Shown here: positions 50,858-60,726 of the stretch, piece by piece
Layout of the letters: the number at the start of each line of letters is the position of its first letter
Position numbering within the stretch: position 1 is the first letter of the stretch
NCBI GenBank assembly: GCA_003149935.1
Contig: QAMH01000008.1
Span: forward strand, 247,269-311,268
Source of the DNA: Coriobacteriia bacterium
GTDB lineage: Bacteria > Actinomycetota > Coriobacteriia > Coriobacteriales > QAMH01
Direction of reading: 5' to 3'
Length of the DNA stretch: 64,000 bases
Notes under the pieces: model-generated
Seen by the model: the letters and a program-made list of their open reading frames with translations, nothing else
Databases searched by the model: none
Told to the model about the DNA's origin: nothing
Position numbers and translations under genes: made by a program

Positions 50858-50873
50858 TTGGCGGGAGGATGCT

Positions 50874-52448
50874 ATGAGCAGAAAGATCGCCATATTCGAC
50901 ACCACGCTGCGCGATGGCGAGCAGTCGCCGGGCGCGAGCATGAACGCCCAGGAGAAACTCGTCATTACGCGCCAGCTCCTGCGCCTCAACGTCGATGTCA
51001 TCGAGGCGGGTTTTCCCGTGTCGAGTCCCGGTGATTTCAAGTCTGTTCAGGATATCGCCATTACCTGCGGTGACCAGTGCATCGTCGCTGGCCTCACGCG
51101 TGCCGTCGAGCATGATATCGATGTGTGCGCCGAGGCGCTCGAGGTTGCCGCACGCCCGCGCATCCACACGGGCATCGGCGTCTCGCCCGAGCATCTTCGC
51201 TACAAGTTCAAGGGCATGTCGCTTGACGAGGCCATCGATCAAGGCGTTGCCGCCGTACGCCATGCCCGCAAGTACGTCGACGATGTCGAGTTCTATGCCG
51301 AGGATGCCGGCCGTGCCCCTTACGAGGACCTGGCCCGCATGCTCGAGGCCGTCATCAAGGCCGGTGCGACGGTCGTGAACATTCCCGACACCACGGGCTT
51401 CAGCGTGCCGTGGGAGTTCGGCCAGCGCATACGCTACCTCATGGAGCACGTTGCCGGTATCGAGGATGTCTGCGTCTCCGTGCATTGCCACAACGATCTG
51501 GGCATGGCGACCGCGCTCTCGCTCGCAGGCGTGATGAACGGCGCCACACAGGTTGAGTGCACCATCAACGGCCTAGGCGAGCGCGCGGGCAACACCGCCA
51601 TGGAGGAAGTCGTCATGGCGATCAAGATGCACGAGTCCGAGCTTGATGCTCACACGGACATCAACACGACCGAGTTCGCGCACACAAGCCGCCTCGTCTC
51701 CTCCATCACGGGCATCAACGTGCAGCCTAACAAGGCCGTGGTCGGCGCAAACGCCTTTGCGCATAGTTCGGGTATCCACCAAGATGGTGTCATCAAGAAC
51801 CGCACCACCTACGAAATCATCGCGCCTGAGGACGTGGGTGTTTCCGGAAGCCAGATCGTGCTCACTGCCCGCAGCGGACATGCTGCCTTGCGCAAGCGCC
51901 TCGAGGATCTGGGCTACGCAAACATTCCGGATGACAAGTTCGAGCAGGTCCACGCCGCATTCCTCGAGCTCGCCGATAGCAAGAAGGAGATCTACGACGA
52001 GGACCTGCATTCACTCATGGGCGAGCAGGACCGCAACGAAAACGCGATCTACCGCCTCGACGCCGTTCAGATTTCCTGTGGCCAGCCGCTCGTCTCGACA
52101 GCAACCGTGACCATCACTGACGAGAACGACGAGGTGCACACCGCCTGCGAGATCGGCTCGGGACCCATTGATGCCATGTACTCTGCCATCAACAAGATCG
52201 TTCAGGCAGAAAACGACCTCATGGAGTATTCGGTCAAGGCGGTGACACGGGGCATTGACGCTCTCGGTGAAGTGACCGTGCGCATCATGGACCGTGATGG
52301 AGCTATCTTCATCGGCCGTGGTAGCGACCGTGACATCACCGTGAGCTCGGGCAAGGCCTACGTCAACGCGCTCAACCGCATGATCGACCAGCAACGATGC
52401 AATGCTCAACGCGCCGAGAGTGGCACCGACGCCCCCGCGCACATCTAG
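50874..52448 (+). CDS. leuA: 2-isopropylmalate synthase
   Basis: A 524-residue enzyme condensing 2-oxoisovalerate with acetyl-CoA, the committed step of leucine synthesis. HMGL-type barrel motifs are present: IFDTTLRDGEQSPGASM, metal-binding SVHCHNDLGMA, GLGERAGNTAMEEV and NAFAHSSGIHQDGVIK. The C-terminal domain (ISCGQPLVSTATVTITDEND, GPIDAMYSAINKIV) is the leucine-sensing regulatory domain. ATG 50874 has GGGAGG six bases upstream. The usual leuCD/leuB partners are not adjacent. Confidence 0.95.
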   Translation: MSRKIAIFDTTLRDGEQSPGASMNAQEKLVITRQLLRLNVDVIEAGFPVSSPGDFKSVQDIAITCGDQCIVAGLTRAVEHDIDVCAEALEVAARPRIHTGIGVSPEHLRYKFKGMSLDEAIDQGVAAVRHARKYVDDVEFYAEDAGRAPYEDLARMLEAVIKAGATVVNIPDTTGFSVPWEFGQRIRYLMEHVAGIEDVCVSVHCHNDLGMATALSLAGVMNGATQVECTINGLGERAGNTAMEEVVMAIKMHESELDAHTDINTTEFAHTSRLVSSITGINVQPNKAVVGANAFAHSSGIHQDGVIKNRTTYEIIAPEDVGVSGSQIVLTARSGHAALRKRLEDLGYANIPDDKFEQVHAAFLELADSKKEIYDEDLHSLMGEQDRNENAIYRLDAVQISCGQPLVSTATVTITDENDEVHTACEIGSGPIDAMYSAINKIVQAENDLMEYSVKAVTRGIDALGEVTVRIMDRDGAIFIGRGSDRDITVSSGKAYVNALNRMIDQQRCNAQRAESGTDAPAHI

Positions 52449-52632
52449 TGGCGGTCAAACAAACCCCCTTTACCATTCGAGAAAGTTTGAAAATCCGTTT
52501 ATAAGTGGAAAACTCGGCATTTCCCCCTTGTGACGGCGCTTTGGTCTCCACATCGGGTGTTAATGCGCACAAACGCGGACAATCGTGTCTCACCAAACGG
52601 GTATGGTGGTCACCCCTGAAAAGGACAACCCA

Positions 52633-54048
52633 ATGAGGAGATGCGAGCGCACCATGCCAGAGCTTGCCTATACATCGAGTGCTAACAATTCGGTTGAGCG
52701 CATCATGCCGCAGGATATCGATGCCGAGAAGGCCGTGCTTGCGGCCATGCTGCTCGGCCAGGACACTGAGGTCGTCGAGGAAGCGCTCATGAAGCTTTCG
52801 GCCAAGGAGTTCTACCGTCCCGCGCATCGCAAGATCTTCGAGGCCATGGAAGAGCTCTACAACAAGAACGCTCCCATCGATCAGCTTTCCTTGGCCGATC
52901 GCCTCAAGACGCGCGGAGACCTCGATGCTGTGGGTGGCAAATCCTACATCGTCGAGCTCGGCAACAACACCTATGCGTTGGCCAACTGGGCCCATCACGC
53001 AGACATCGTCAAGCGCGCTGCCATGCTGCGTGATCTCATCGGTGCCGCCGTACGCATCACCGCGCTCGGCTATGATGCGCCGGATGACCTCGACGAGGTC
53101 GTCGAGACATCCGAGAAGCTTCTCTTCGATGTCACCAACAAGCGCGTTTCCACCAACTTCAAGTCCATGAGCTCGCTTGTGGTCGAGACCTTCAACGAGC
53201 TTCAGGAGCTTGCCAACACCAAGAGTCGCTACAACGGCGTGCGTACAGGCTTTAAGGACCTCGATGATCTCTTTGGCGGCCTGCGCGGCGGCGACCTTGT
53301 CATTCTCGCCGCCCGTCCTTCTGTCGGCAAGACGGCGCTCGCGCTCAACATCGCAAGTCGCGCTGCCCAGCTTGGCACGTCGGTTGCCTTCTTCTCGCTT
53401 GAGATGTCAGCCACGCAGCTTGTGCAACGCGTGCTCTCGACCGAGACGCGCATCAACTCCAAGAAGATGCAAACGGGCCAGATGAGCGGCCAGGATTGGG
53501 TCACGCTCGTCAATGCGTCAGATACGCTCTCCAAGCTGCAGCTTTGGGTCGATGATACGCCGAGCGCCTCGATTCTCGAAGTGCGCGCCAAGGCACGTCG
53601 TCAGCTGCGCAACGTCGAGCCGCAAAAGGGCCTCATCATCGTCGACTACCTGCAGCTCATGCAACCGCAAAACACGCGTACGGAGTCCCGTCAGGTAGAG
53701 ATCGCGGAGATTTCCCGTGGCCTCAAGATTCTCGCGAAAGAGATGGACATGCCCATCATCGCGCTCTCGCAGCTTTCCCGTGCTGTCGAGTCGCGTCAAG
53801 GCAAGCGCCCCATCCTGTCAGACCTGCGCGAGTCCGGTGCTATCGAGCAAGATGCCGACATCGTCATGTTCCTTGATCGCTCTTTGTCCGAGAAAGAAGC
53901 CGAGCAGGAGGATCGTCCACCGCTCAACACGGCAGACGTCATTGTGGCCAAGCACCGCAATGGCCCCATCGGTACCGTGAGCCTGGCGTTCCAAAGCGAG
54001 TTCACGCGCTTTGATAACCTCGCTCGCCACGAGGACGACCGCTACTAG
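52633..54048 (+). CDS. dnaB: Replicative DNA helicase
   Basis: A 471-residue hexameric helicase. N-terminal domain IMPQDIDAEKAVLAAMLLG and the linker LANTKSRYNGVRTGFKDLDDLFGGL precede the RecA-like motor with Walker A ARPSVGKTALALNIA, LIIVDYLQLMQP (Walker B) and LSQLSRAVESRQGKRPILSDLRESGAIEQDADIVMFLDR. ATG 52633 is chosen for AAGGA seven bases upstream; 52654 is possible. rplI, often upstream of dnaB, is not here. No intein is seen. Confidence 0.95.
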   Translation: MRRCERTMPELAYTSSANNSVERIMPQDIDAEKAVLAAMLLGQDTEVVEEALMKLSAKEFYRPAHRKIFEAMEELYNKNAPIDQLSLADRLKTRGDLDAVGGKSYIVELGNNTYALANWAHHADIVKRAAMLRDLIGAAVRITALGYDAPDDLDEVVETSEKLLFDVTNKRVSTNFKSMSSLVVETFNELQELANTKSRYNGVRTGFKDLDDLFGGLRGGDLVILAARPSVGKTALALNIASRAAQLGTSVAFFSLEMSATQLVQRVLSTETRINSKKMQTGQMSGQDWVTLVNASDTLSKLQLWVDDTPSASILEVRAKARRQLRNVEPQKGLIIVDYLQLMQPQNTRTESRQVEIAEISRGLKILAKEMDMPIIALSQLSRAVESRQGKRPILSDLRESGAIEQDADIVMFLDRSLSEKEAEQEDRPPLNTADVIVAKHRNGPIGTVSLAFQSEFTRFDNLARHEDDRY

Positions 54049-54155
54049 GGCAGCTCTCTCGCATTCCGTTCGAATCCTCCGCGTACAGCCCTTCACATTC
54101 GATACAATGATGATTCGCGCACAAACGCGCTGAGCCTCTCATTAAGGAGAACCAC

Positions 54156-55436
54156 ATGTCGGGCACCATATTAGTAGGCACCCAGTGGGGCGACGAGGGA
54201 AAGGGCAAGGTCACGGACCTGCTCGCTTCCGATTATGACTACGTCGTTCGCTTCCAGGGCGGAAACAACGCCGGTCACACCGTCATCTACGGCGACACCA
54301 AACTCGCCTTGCACCTCATTCCATCAGGCATCATGTACGAGAGCGTGACGCCGCTCATCGGCAATGGTTGCGTTATCGACCCCAAGGTGCTTTGCGACGA
54401 GATGGCCGGACTCGAGGAGCAGGGCATCTCCACGGAGCGCCTTCTCATCAGCAGCAACGCGCACGTCATCATGCCCTACCATCGCGTGCTCGATGGCGCG
54501 ACCGAATCACGTCTGGGCGCCAACAAGATCGGCACGACCAAGCGCGGCATCGGCCCGTGCTACCAAGACAAGTACGCGCGCATCGGCATTCGCGTCCAGG
54601 ACCTGCTCGACAAGAAGATCCTGCGCGAGAAGCTCGAGACGGCGCTTGCCATCAAGAACGACATTCTGCAAAACGTCTACGACCTGCCCACGTTCACGGT
54701 CGACGAGATTCTGGACGAATACCTCGGCTATGCGGACCTGATTCGCGAGCATGTCGTGGACGCAAGCCAGCTGCTCAACGCCGAGCTGCGTGCCGGCAAG
54801 TCAGTGCTCTTCGAGGGCGCCCAGGCCACCCAGCTCGACATCGATCACGGTACCTATCCCTTCGTCACTTCCAGCAACTGTACCGCAGGCGGCGCCATGA
54901 CAGGTACGGGTGTGGGCCCCACGCGCATCGATCGCGTCCTGGGCATCGCCAAGGCCTATATGACACGCGTGGGCAGCGGTCCGTTTCCCACGGAGCTCTT
55001 CGACGAGTACGGCAAGATCCTGGGCGAGGCCGGCCACGAGGTTGGCGTCACCACGGGGCGTAAGCGTCGTTGCGGTTGGTACGATGCCGTCATCATCCGC
55101 TATGCCGCCGACGTCAACGGCCTCACCGACATCGCGCTCACCAAGCTCGACGTGCTCGGCGCCGTCGACAAGATCCAGATTTGCACGGCCTACGAGGCCG
55201 ATGGCGTCGTCTACGAAAACGTCCCGAGTCAGCAGACGGCCTTCCATCATGCCAAGCCCATCTACGAGGAGATGCCCAGCTGGCAGTGCGATATCTCCGG
55301 TTGCCGCACGTACGCCGAGCTGCCCCAGGAGGCTCGCGATTACGTGGAGCATCTCGAGCAACTCGCCGGCGTGCCCATCAGCATCGTCACGGTCGGTCCC
55401 GATCGCGACCAGACCATCATGAGAGGATGGAACTAA
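54156..55436 (+). CDS. purA: Adenylosuccinate synthetase
   Basis: A 426-residue GTP-dependent enzyme joining IMP and aspartate in AMP synthesis. GTQWGDEGKGKVTDLL (P-loop with catalytic Asp), NNAGHTV (catalytic His), GTTKRGIGPCYQDKYAR and FEGAQATQLDIDHGTYPFVTSSN are clear. TTAAGGAGAA precedes the ATG. Its stop overlaps the purD start (TAATG). Confidence 0.97.
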   Translation: MSGTILVGTQWGDEGKGKVTDLLASDYDYVVRFQGGNNAGHTVIYGDTKLALHLIPSGIMYESVTPLIGNGCVIDPKVLCDEMAGLEEQGISTERLLISSNAHVIMPYHRVLDGATESRLGANKIGTTKRGIGPCYQDKYARIGIRVQDLLDKKILREKLETALAIKNDILQNVYDLPTFTVDEILDEYLGYADLIREHVVDASQLLNAELRAGKSVLFEGAQATQLDIDHGTYPFVTSSNCTAGGAMTGTGVGPTRIDRVLGIAKAYMTRVGSGPFPTELFDEYGKILGEAGHEVGVTTGRKRRCGWYDAVIIRYAADVNGLTDIALTKLDVLGAVDKIQICTAYEADGVVYENVPSQQTAFHHAKPIYEEMPSWQCDISGCRTYAELPQEARDYVEHLEQLAGVPISIVTVGPDRDQTIMRGWN

Positions 55437-56719
55437 TGAATATCCTTCTTCTGGGTAGCGGCGGGCGCGAGTGCGCCATCGCCACGGCGCTCGTCGAGTC
55501 GCCTTCGTGCGACGAGCTCTTCATCGCACTCGGCAATGGCGGTACGGCCGAGCTCGGCACCAACGTTGACCTCGACATTGAGGACGGTCAGGCCATCGTC
55601 GATTTTGCTCGTGAGAATGGTTGCGAGCTCGTGGTCATCGGCCCGGAGGCTCCGCTTGTTGCCGGTGTCGCCGATGCCGTGCGCGGGGCTGGCATCGATT
55701 GCTTTGGCCCCGGTGCCGCGGGTGCGCGTCTCGAAGGCTCCAAGGATTTCTCCAAGAGCCTCATGATGAAGTACGACCTGCCCACGGCGGCATATGGCAC
55801 CTTCACGGATTGCGATTCCGCGCTGGCCTACCTCAACGAGCATGGCGCGCCCATCGTCGTCAAGGCCGACGGCCTGGCGGCGGGCAAGGGCGTCACGGTC
55901 GCGCTCACCAAGGAAGCCGCCGACGAGGCCATCTGCGAGTGCTTTGACGGTCGCTTTGGCGAGGCGGGCCAGACGGTCGTCATCGAGGAGATGATGACGG
56001 GCCCCGAGTGCTCCATGCTCGCCTTTACCGATGGCATTACCGTCCTTCCCATGGCTCCCTCGCAGGACCACAAGCGCGCCTACGAGAACGACGAAGGCCC
56101 CAACACGGGCGGCATGGGCGTGTACTCGCCGGTCCCCATCGTCACCGATGAGGAGCACGCGACGATGGTCGACATCATGGAGCGCGCCGTCGCCGGTCTG
56201 CGCGAGGAGGGCATCGACTACCGTGGCGTCCTATACGGCGGCTTCATGCTTACACCGGAGGGCCCCAAGCTGCTCGAGTTCAACGCACGCTTTGGCGACC
56301 CCGAGACGCAGGTCGTGCTGCCGCGTCTCGAGACCGACCTGGTCGACGTCATGGTCGCGACTGCCCAGCAGCGCCTGAGCGAGGTCGAGCTTTCCTGGCG
56401 CCCCGAGTGGGCCGTGAGCGTCGTGCTCGCGAGCGAGGGCTACCCTGGCGATTACGAGAAGGGCCGCGAGATTACGGGCATCGACGAGGCCAACGCATTG
56501 CCGGGCGTACACGTCTACCATGCCGGTACCAAGGTCGTCGATGGCAAGGTCTACACCAACGGAGGCCGCGTCCTCAACGTCACCGCGCTCGGCGACACCT
56601 TCGAGGCCGCGCGTGACCGCGCCTACGAGGCCTGCGACCTCATCAACTGGGACGGCAAGTTCATGCGTCGCGACATCGGCGCCCGTGCCATGAGGGGCCG
56701 CAGCGCATGGGAGAGCTAA
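55436..56719 (+). CDS. purD: Phosphoribosylamine-glycine ligase
   Basis: A 427-residue ATP-grasp enzyme making GAR, the second purine step. N-terminal NILLLGSGGRECAIATAL, ATP-grasp strand VVKADGLAAGKGVTVA, SQDHKRAYENDEGPNTGGMGVYSP, and LEFNARFGDPETQVVLPRL. The ATG shares a base with the purA stop. It overlaps the following Nudix gene by 13 bp. Confidence 0.96.
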   Translation: MNILLLGSGGRECAIATALVESPSCDELFIALGNGGTAELGTNVDLDIEDGQAIVDFARENGCELVVIGPEAPLVAGVADAVRGAGIDCFGPGAAGARLEGSKDFSKSLMMKYDLPTAAYGTFTDCDSALAYLNEHGAPIVVKADGLAAGKGVTVALTKEAADEAICECFDGRFGEAGQTVVIEEMMTGPECSMLAFTDGITVLPMAPSQDHKRAYENDEGPNTGGMGVYSPVPIVTDEEHATMVDIMERAVAGLREEGIDYRGVLYGGFMLTPEGPKLLEFNARFGDPETQVVLPRLETDLVDVMVATAQQRLSEVELSWRPEWAVSVVLASEGYPGDYEKGREITGIDEANALPGVHVYHAGTKVVDGKVYTNGGRVLNVTALGDTFEAARDRAYEACDLINWDGKFMRRDIGARAMRGRSAWES

Positions 56720-57276
56720 TCGAGTACTTCGAGGATCCCGCGATCAGCGAGAAGATTCTCAGTTCCGTGCGCAGCTTCGAGGGACGCCTGGTCAAGGTCG
56801 ATTCCGTCGACATCGAGTTGCCCAACGGGCATAAGACGCAGCACGAGGTCATCCGTCACCCGGGTGCGGTATGCGTCATCGCGCTCGACGACCAGGGCCG
56901 CGTGCTCATCGTGCGCCAGTACCGCACGGCGCTCGAGCGCGTGACCATCGAGGTTCCCGCAGGCAAGATCGACCCTGGCGAGGACCCCGAAGATGCCGTA
57001 CGTCGTGAGCTCGCCGAGGAGACGGGCTACGCAGCAGGGCAAATCCGCCGTCTTGCCTCCATTGCCGTGGCCGTGGGTTATAGCGATGAAATCATCCATC
57101 TGTACATGGCGACAGACCTCGTACCCGGCTCCGCGCATCCGGATGATGACGAGTTTGTCGTCGCCGAGTGGGTGAGCATCGAATCGCTCATCGACTCCGT
57201 CCTCGACGGCCGCATCGAGGATTCGAAGACCGTTATCGCCGCGCTCATATGCGATGCGCTGCGCCATAGAATGTAG
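56707..57276 (+). CDS. ADP-ribose pyrophosphatase-type Nudix hydrolase
   Basis: A 189-residue protein. The Nudix box GKIDPGEDPEDAVRREL then AEETGYAAGQI is complete, preceded by VRQYRTALERVTIEVPAG, which is typical of the NudF/ADP-ribose group. It probably cleaves ADP-ribose to AMP and ribose 5-phosphate, which would feed purine metabolism. It lies inside the purine gene run, overlapping purD. Confidence 0.9.
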   Translation: MGELIEYFEDPAISEKILSSVRSFEGRLVKVDSVDIELPNGHKTQHEVIRHPGAVCVIALDDQGRVLIVRQYRTALERVTIEVPAGKIDPGEDPEDAVRRELAEETGYAAGQIRRLASIAVAVGYSDEIIHLYMATDLVPGSAHPDDDEFVVAEWVSIESLIDSVLDGRIEDSKTVIAALICDALRHRM

Positions 57277-57325
57277 GGCTCCGCAGAGAACAGACGTCTT
57301 GCGGTTGCACGAGTGAGGAGAAGAG

Positions 57326-57790
57326 ATGTCCGCAGAAAAACCGCTGGTAGGAATCATTCTGGGCTCCAAATCGGATGCCCCCGAGTTTGAGGGCTGCAAG
57401 GAGATGCTCGAGAAGTTTGGCGTGCCCTACGAGTTCGTCATCCACTCCGCGCACCGCAATCCCGATGACGTGCGCGAATGGGCCATCAGTGCCGAGTTGC
57501 GCGGCCTCAAGGTTATCATCGCCGGTGCCGGCAAGGCTGCAGCGCTTGGTGGCGTCGTGGCATCGCACACGCCGCTGCCCGTCATCGCCGTGCCCATGAA
57601 GACGAGCGACCTGGGCGGCATGGACTCGCTACTCTCCACGGTGCAGATGCCCACGGGCGTGCCCCTGGCCTGCGTCGCCATCAACGGCACCAAGAATGCC
57701 GCGATTCTGGCCACGCAGATTCTCGGCACCGCCATGCCCGAGTACCGTGACGCCATCATCGAATACAAGCGCGAACTCGCCGGCAAATAA
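57326..57790 (+). CDS. purE: N5-carboxyaminoimidazole ribonucleotide mutase
   Basis: A 154-residue class I PurE that rearranges N5-CAIR to CAIR. VGIILGSKSDAPEFEGC binds substrate phosphate, with VIHSAHRNPDDVREW and IAGAGKAAALGGVVASHTPLPVIAVPM. A purK partner is not adjacent. GAGGAGAAGAG precedes the ATG, and a terminator follows. Confidence 0.96.
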   Translation: MSAEKPLVGIILGSKSDAPEFEGCKEMLEKFGVPYEFVIHSAHRNPDDVREWAISAELRGLKVIIAGAGKAAALGGVVASHTPLPVIAVPMKTSDLGGMDSLLSTVQMPTGVPLACVAINGTKNAAILATQILGTAMPEYRDAIIEYKRELAGK

Positions 57791-57803
57791 TGCGTCATAT
57801 GGC

Positions 57804-57832
57804 AAGGGCGCTCCTCCGGGAGCGCCCTTTTC
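57804..57832 (+). terminator. Terminator after purE
   Basis: AAGGGCGCTC pairs perfectly with GAGCGCCCTT around CTCCGG, followed by TTCC after the T run. Confidence 0.9.
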
Positions 57833-57982
57833 CTTCATGCCCTCTTCACATCCACAGGTACTCTACCTTTGGTTTCACAGATTCTTCACATTTCCTTGCG
57901 TCTTTGTCGGGGCTTCGGCTAGGGTTTTAAGCCGTTGCAACGCGAAATGATGCACATTCGAACTACGAACACGGAAAGAGTC

Positions 57983-58480
57983 ATGAACATAAACGTAGCA
58001 AGATCGCTGGCTGCATTCGGAGTGGCGGGCGCGCTCATACTCGGCTCGAGCGTACCTGCCCTTGCAGCCGAAGATGACGCGACGATTGACGGCAAGCTCA
58101 TGGGAGCCGTCACCCGCACCCTCAACGACGCGGCACTCGCCTCGGGAAGCGCCATCGACGCCCAGAGCTATCTCGGTAACTTCGACGAACCCCTCGAATG
58201 GACAAGCTGCGGTGCCAGCACCTACGGCATCGGCGACGGGCTCATGGGCTCGGGCTGCTCGGATGGCAGCATCGTGACCGAAAGCTCCATGGGCGTGGCG
58301 CATAAGACGCTTCCCCTGGGCACCCAGATCCAGATCATGTACGACGGCAAGGTCGTGAACGCGACCGTGCATGACCGTGGCCCCTTCATTGCGGGACGCG
58401 ACCTTGACCTGCAGCCCGCCATTGCGTGGGCTCTCGACTTTGACGGCGTCGGTACGGTCCAGTACCGCGTCATGGCGTGA
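57983..58480 (+). CDS. Secreted double-psi beta-barrel (RlpA/3D-like) protein
   Basis: A 165-residue protein with a signal peptide (SLAAFGVAGALILGSSVPALAA, cut about residue 29). The C-terminal half (SCGASTYGIGDGLMG, MGVAHKTLPLGTQIQIMYDGKVVNATVHDRGPFIAGRDLDL) is a double-psi barrel as in RlpA and 3D proteins, with the conserved His-Asp-Arg-Gly stretch; members bind or cut peptidoglycan. GGAAAGAG precedes ATG 57983. The next gene starts immediately after. Confidence 0.85.
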   Translation: MNINVARSLAAFGVAGALILGSSVPALAAEDDATIDGKLMGAVTRTLNDAALASGSAIDAQSYLGNFDEPLEWTSCGASTYGIGDGLMGSGCSDGSIVTESSMGVAHKTLPLGTQIQIMYDGKVVNATVHDRGPFIAGRDLDLQPAIAWALDFDGVGTVQYRVMA

Positions 58481-58485
58481 GTCCC

Positions 58486-58959
58486 ATGGACGCGCTCGAA
58501 ATCCAAAACATATGCGTGCGCAATGGCGCACTCGACCTTGAGGTCGGCATGGCAATCGACACGCTGCATGTCACCGAGGAACAGGCCAACCGTATCCTCG
58601 AACTGCTCCCCAACCTTGCGAACCATGTCTGCGTGAACGGCGCGGGCGATGGCAGCTTCGGCGACGAAATCGTGGGCACGGAGCTTGCGCATCTGCTTGA
58701 GCACGTCATCATCGAGCTGCAGGGCAAGGCAGCTCCGCAGGACCGCCAGCTTGCCGGGCACACGTCATGGCTCGAGGAGCTCGAGGTAACGGCTCCCCAG
58801 GGTTACGCCCTCATGCGCACGACGGTGTCCTTCGCCAACGACTTCGTCGCGCTTGGGGCGATGAACTGCGCCATCGAGATCATCGCCTGGGCGTTCGAGC
58901 CCGATGCGGATGACATGCCCGATGTCGATGGCATGATCGCCTTCCTTGCCGCGATGTAG
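58486..58959 (+). CDS. Stand-alone cyanophycin-synthetase-like N-terminal domain protein
   Basis: A 157-residue cytosolic protein. NRILELLPNLANHVCVNG, then FGDEIVGTELAHLLEHVIIELQ, resembles the N-terminal accessory domain of cyanophycin synthetases, without any ATP-grasp or ligase domain. The function as a single domain is unknown. ATG 58486 is favoured; it lies five bases after the upstream stop. A GTG at 58477 would overlap that stop. Confidence 0.6.
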   Translation: MDALEIQNICVRNGALDLEVGMAIDTLHVTEEQANRILELLPNLANHVCVNGAGDGSFGDEIVGTELAHLLEHVIIELQGKAAPQDRQLAGHTSWLEELEVTAPQGYALMRTTVSFANDFVALGAMNCAIEIIAWAFEPDADDMPDVDGMIAFLAAM

Positions 58960-59010
58960 GCGCAAATCTATACTCTTCCCAAGACGTCATCTGCGTTCTG
59001 AGGAGGCACC

Positions 59011-60570
59011 ATGCACTGCGAACAGAAGCTCGCCGAAGGCCTGTATTGGATTGGCGGAGACGACAAGCGTCTCGGGTTGTTCGAGGCTAGTCATCCAGTG
59101 CCGCACGGCATGTCTTACAACAACTATCTGCTGCTCGACGAGAAGGTCGTGCTTTTCGACACCATCGACCGCGCGGTCGAGGAGCGCTTCTTCGAGACGG
59201 TCGACTATCTGCTTGACGGGCGCAAAATCGACTACATCATCGTCTCGCACATGGAGCCCGACCACAGCGCCACGCTCGGCGCCATGGCCGCCATGCATCC
59301 GGAGGCCCAGCTCGTCTGCACCAAGGTTTGCAAGACGCTCATCGGGCAATTCTTCGACCCCGAGCTCGCGGCCCGCTGCATGGTCGTGGGCGACGGCGAC
59401 TCCATCGAGACCGGAACGCACACGCTCGCCTTTGCGACGGCCCCCATGGTGCACTGGCCCGAGGTCATGGTCACCTACGATGTCGAGGATAAGATTCTGT
59501 TCTCGGCCGACGCCTTCGGCTCCTTTGGCGGTTTGGACGGACGTCTCTTCGATGATATGTACGATTTCGAGGACGAGCTGCTCGACGAGGTGCGCCGCTA
59601 TTACGCCAACATCGTGGGCAAGTACGGAACGCAGGTCAACGAGCTCCTCGACAAGGCCGACACGCTCGACATCAAGATGATTTGTCCGCTGCATGGCCCC
59701 ATCATCAGGGACAACATCGATCTGATTAAATCCAAGTATCGCAGCTGGGCGAGCTACGAGCCCGAGGATGAGGGCGTTGTCATTGCCTACGCCTCGGTCT
59801 ACGGGGGCACGCGCGATGTGGCCGAGAAGCTCGCCTTCAAGCTGAGCGATGCGGGCATTCACGACCTGGCCCTCTACGACCTGTCCGTGACCGATCCGAG
59901 CTACGTGCTGGCCGACGCCTTCCGCGCGAGCAACATCGTGCTGGCCTCCGTCACCTACAACGCGGACGTGTTTCCCAAGATGAAGGAGCTTGTCGATTGC
60001 TTCGTCGGACATAACCTGCGTCGCCGTCGCTTCTCGTTTATCCAGAACGGCAGCTGGGGTCCCATCGCAGGCAAGAAGATGATGGATGCGGTCGAAGCCA
60101 TTCCCGAGCACGAGATTGTGGGGGAGCTGTTCACCATCAAGTCGCGCATGACCGACGAACAGGACGGAGAGCTCGACGCTCTCGCGCAAGCCATCGTGGA
60201 TTCGATTCGCAACCCGGAAGCGCCCATCATGGCCGACGTGCAAAATGTCGCGCCCGAACCCACGCCCATCGTGGGCGCCGTCAAGCCGCAGGCAGCTCCG
60301 CCGAGCAAGGAGCCGGTGCGCGCCAAGGGCGATATGCCCATCGCCCCGGGTATGGAGGGCAAAGTGCGACCGCTTGATACGCCTGCGGGCCCTGCCGATG
60401 ATGACGGCCCTACCACCAAGGTCATCCAGATCTGGCGCTGCACCTTCTGCGGCTATCAGGCCGAGGTGCCCAAGGGGACGGACATGGACACCTTCGTGTG
60501 CCCGGTGTGCCTCAAGTCCGGGCCCGGCCAGTTCATCCTCGTGCGCGAGAAGATGGTCCCCATGAAATGA
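59011..60570 (+). CDS. Flavodiiron protein with C-terminal rubredoxin-like domain
   Basis: A 519-residue protein. Residues 1-250 form the metallo-beta-lactamase-like di-iron domain with the ligand set HMEPDH, His in APMVHWPE, Asp in FSADAFGSFG and His in CPLHGPII. Residues 258-400 are the flavodoxin domain (VVIAYASVYGGTRDVAEKLA). After a Pro/Ala linker, two CxxC pairs (CTFCGY and CPVC) form a rubredoxin-like module at 480-515. Such proteins reduce O2 or NO to water or N2O in anaerobes; the fused rubredoxin supplies electrons. GAGGAGGCACC precedes the ATG. Confidence 0.94.
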   Translation: MHCEQKLAEGLYWIGGDDKRLGLFEASHPVPHGMSYNNYLLLDEKVVLFDTIDRAVEERFFETVDYLLDGRKIDYIIVSHMEPDHSATLGAMAAMHPEAQLVCTKVCKTLIGQFFDPELAARCMVVGDGDSIETGTHTLAFATAPMVHWPEVMVTYDVEDKILFSADAFGSFGGLDGRLFDDMYDFEDELLDEVRRYYANIVGKYGTQVNELLDKADTLDIKMICPLHGPIIRDNIDLIKSKYRSWASYEPEDEGVVIAYASVYGGTRDVAEKLAFKLSDAGIHDLALYDLSVTDPSYVLADAFRASNIVLASVTYNADVFPKMKELVDCFVGHNLRRRRFSFIQNGSWGPIAGKKMMDAVEAIPEHEIVGELFTIKSRMTDEQDGELDALAQAIVDSIRNPEAPIMADVQNVAPEPTPIVGAVKPQAAPPSKEPVRAKGDMPIAPGMEGKVRPLDTPAGPADDDGPTTKVIQIWRCTFCGYQAEVPKGTDMDTFVCPVCLKSGPGQFILVREKMVPMK

Positions 60571-60582
60571 GACAATGTCTCT
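60570..60582. repeat. Short hairpin after the flavodiiron gene
   Basis: GAGACA-A-TGTCTC starts at the stop codon. It resembles the ends of the RAYT-type unit but lacks its centre, and may serve as a weak terminator. Confidence 0.4.
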
Positions 60583-60726
60583 GAGCAACTGTCCCATTAT
60601 TTGTAGGTTCGATAAAATGCGGGTTTCTTCTCCCCATATACATACGGGGGTGGTAACCTAACCACATTGTGTTTCTGCTTGAATACAATGATTGTCACCA
60701 GCAATCCCAGGAAGGGCGTGGTTATC

